Source: Liolophura sinensis
Lineage: Eukaryota > Mollusca > Polyplacophora > Chitonida > Chitonidae
Direction of reading: 5' to 3'
Assembly: GCF_032854445.1 (NCBI RefSeq)
Contig: NW_027018090.1
Coordinates: 22,005 to 86,004, forward strand
DNA length: 64,000 nucleotides
In this document: positions 63,901 to 64,000 of the stretch, piece by piece
How the letters are laid out: each line of letters opens with the position of its first letter
Position numbering within the stretch: the first letter of the stretch is position 1
Program-made: the position numbers and the translations under genes
Notes under the pieces: model-generated
Databases searched by the model: none
What the model was told of the DNA's origin: nothing
What the model saw: the letters and a program-made list of their open reading frames with translations, nothing else

Positions 63901-64000
63901 CAGCTGCCGATGCCTGGCTCAATTCCGCATTCTTTTGGCACCTTACTGAAGTGGGGTCAGTGTTCAGTTGTACTTTTTACAGCAGACTGTATCAAGTACC
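60950..64000 (+). repeat. Indel-rich right end, m112-m117 (types 1-2-1-2-2-2, last partial)
   Basis: From about 61138 single-base insertions and deletions appear every 50 to 100 bp, e.g. AGCTTGCCG, GTAATGGACC, GGTTTTTTCTAC, GGCCCCAATTCC, GTGGGGTCAG. Landmark spacing varies from 546 to 556 bp. m113/m114 and m116/m117 share GTACAGTGTACAGTG, AAGAGCCTAATCC and CCCAGTAAC about 1.65 kb apart, so some changes are real inherited variants. m117 pairs a type 1 landmark with a type 2 middle. Either true array-edge decay or poor consensus quality could explain the rest. Confidence 0.8.

Larger units (their letters stand above)
1..64000 (+). repeat. Tandem satellite array, 549-bp monomer, about 116.5 copies
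   Basis: Every part of the window aligns to a single unit of about 549 bp in head-to-tail orientation. The landmark CAATTG/CAATTC, followed by the variable dyad and TAATCACG, recurs 117 times; the 116 intervals average 549.2 bp. No interval exceeds 561 bp, so no transposon or unique insert is present. GC is about 42% (hand count over 541-1080: 123 G, 102 C). Monomers differ by scattered substitutions and fall into four types set by the sequence about 122 bp after the landmark. The array has no visible edge: both window ends lie inside monomers. Long pure arrays of this kind are satellite DNA of heterochromatin; which chromosomal site and which species cannot be told. I do not recognise the monomer as a named family. 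No gene is supported on either strand. Confidence 0.98.

Noticed and set aside
1-64000. 5S rRNA, snRNA or histone gene cluster, which can also form tandem units of this size
   Set aside because: No 5S internal control region, no Sm site, no U-snRNA start and no histone coding sequence or 3' stem-loop was recognised in the monomer.
1-64000. CRISPR array or bacterial repeat region
   Set aside because: Repeats are 549 bp and contiguous, without unique spacers, and no bacterial gene is present.

Overview
The window is one uninterrupted eukaryotic satellite DNA array. A monomer of about 549 bp repeats head to tail, all in the same orientation, from the first base to the last. A fixed landmark in the monomer (CAATTG or CAATTC) occurs 117 times, first at 112 and last at 63817, with a mean spacing of 549.2 bp. 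Landmark spacing ranges from 536 to 561 bp, and outside two noisy stretches it is 546 to 551 bp. I found no gene, RNA gene, transposon, CRISPR array or unique sequence. The many short open frames come from the repeat: the recurrent ones begin at TTG, not ATG, and stop differently in different monomer types. The organism cannot be named from the sequence. The size and purity of the array, with higher-order structure, point to eukaryotic heterochromatin (pericentromeric, centromeric or subtelomeric). GC is about 42% and CpG is only mildly depleted (observed/expected about 0.73 in one monomer), which fits a lightly methylated genome such as many invertebrates better than a heavily methylated vertebrate or plant satellite; this is inference.

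I number monomers m1 to m117, with m1 starting at base 1; boundaries are good to a few bases. The middle of the monomer defines four types. Type 1 (TTATAAATG; about 41 copies, including a sub-variant 1v with GGATAATTGC), type 2 (TTACTGAAG; about 60 copies, including a sub-variant 2v with GAATATTC at the landmark), type 3 (TTATTCATG; 8 copies) and type 4 (TTATTCAATG; 8 copies, mostly 550 bp).

Layout: 1-3295 is a mixed run (1-2-4-2-2v-3). 3296-10981 is built on a trimer (1-2-2), present four times and interrupted by an indel-rich stretch at about 4340-5620. 10982-15374 is mixed. 15375-23062 holds two tandem copies of a 7-monomer unit. 24161-30749 holds two tandem copies of a 6-monomer unit. 32398-36242 is a third copy of the 7-monomer unit, and it begins a longer copy of 19219-25690 displaced by about 13.18 kb. 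38440-46125 contains a second kind of trimer (2-2-1v) with inserted monomers. 49965-53260 is repeated at 56558-59851, displaced by about 6.59 kb. From about 60950 to the end, single-base indels become frequent.

No genes act together here. The structure is explained by repeated unequal exchange and local amplification at several scales (3, 5, 6, 7, 12, 24 and 31 monomers), plus mosaic monomers suggesting conversion or exchange inside the unit. The points most worth a second look are the nested higher-order repeats, a short dyad at the landmark that keeps its stem in different types, a nearly invariant block of about 95 bp in every monomer, and the two indel-rich stretches that may be assembly problems.
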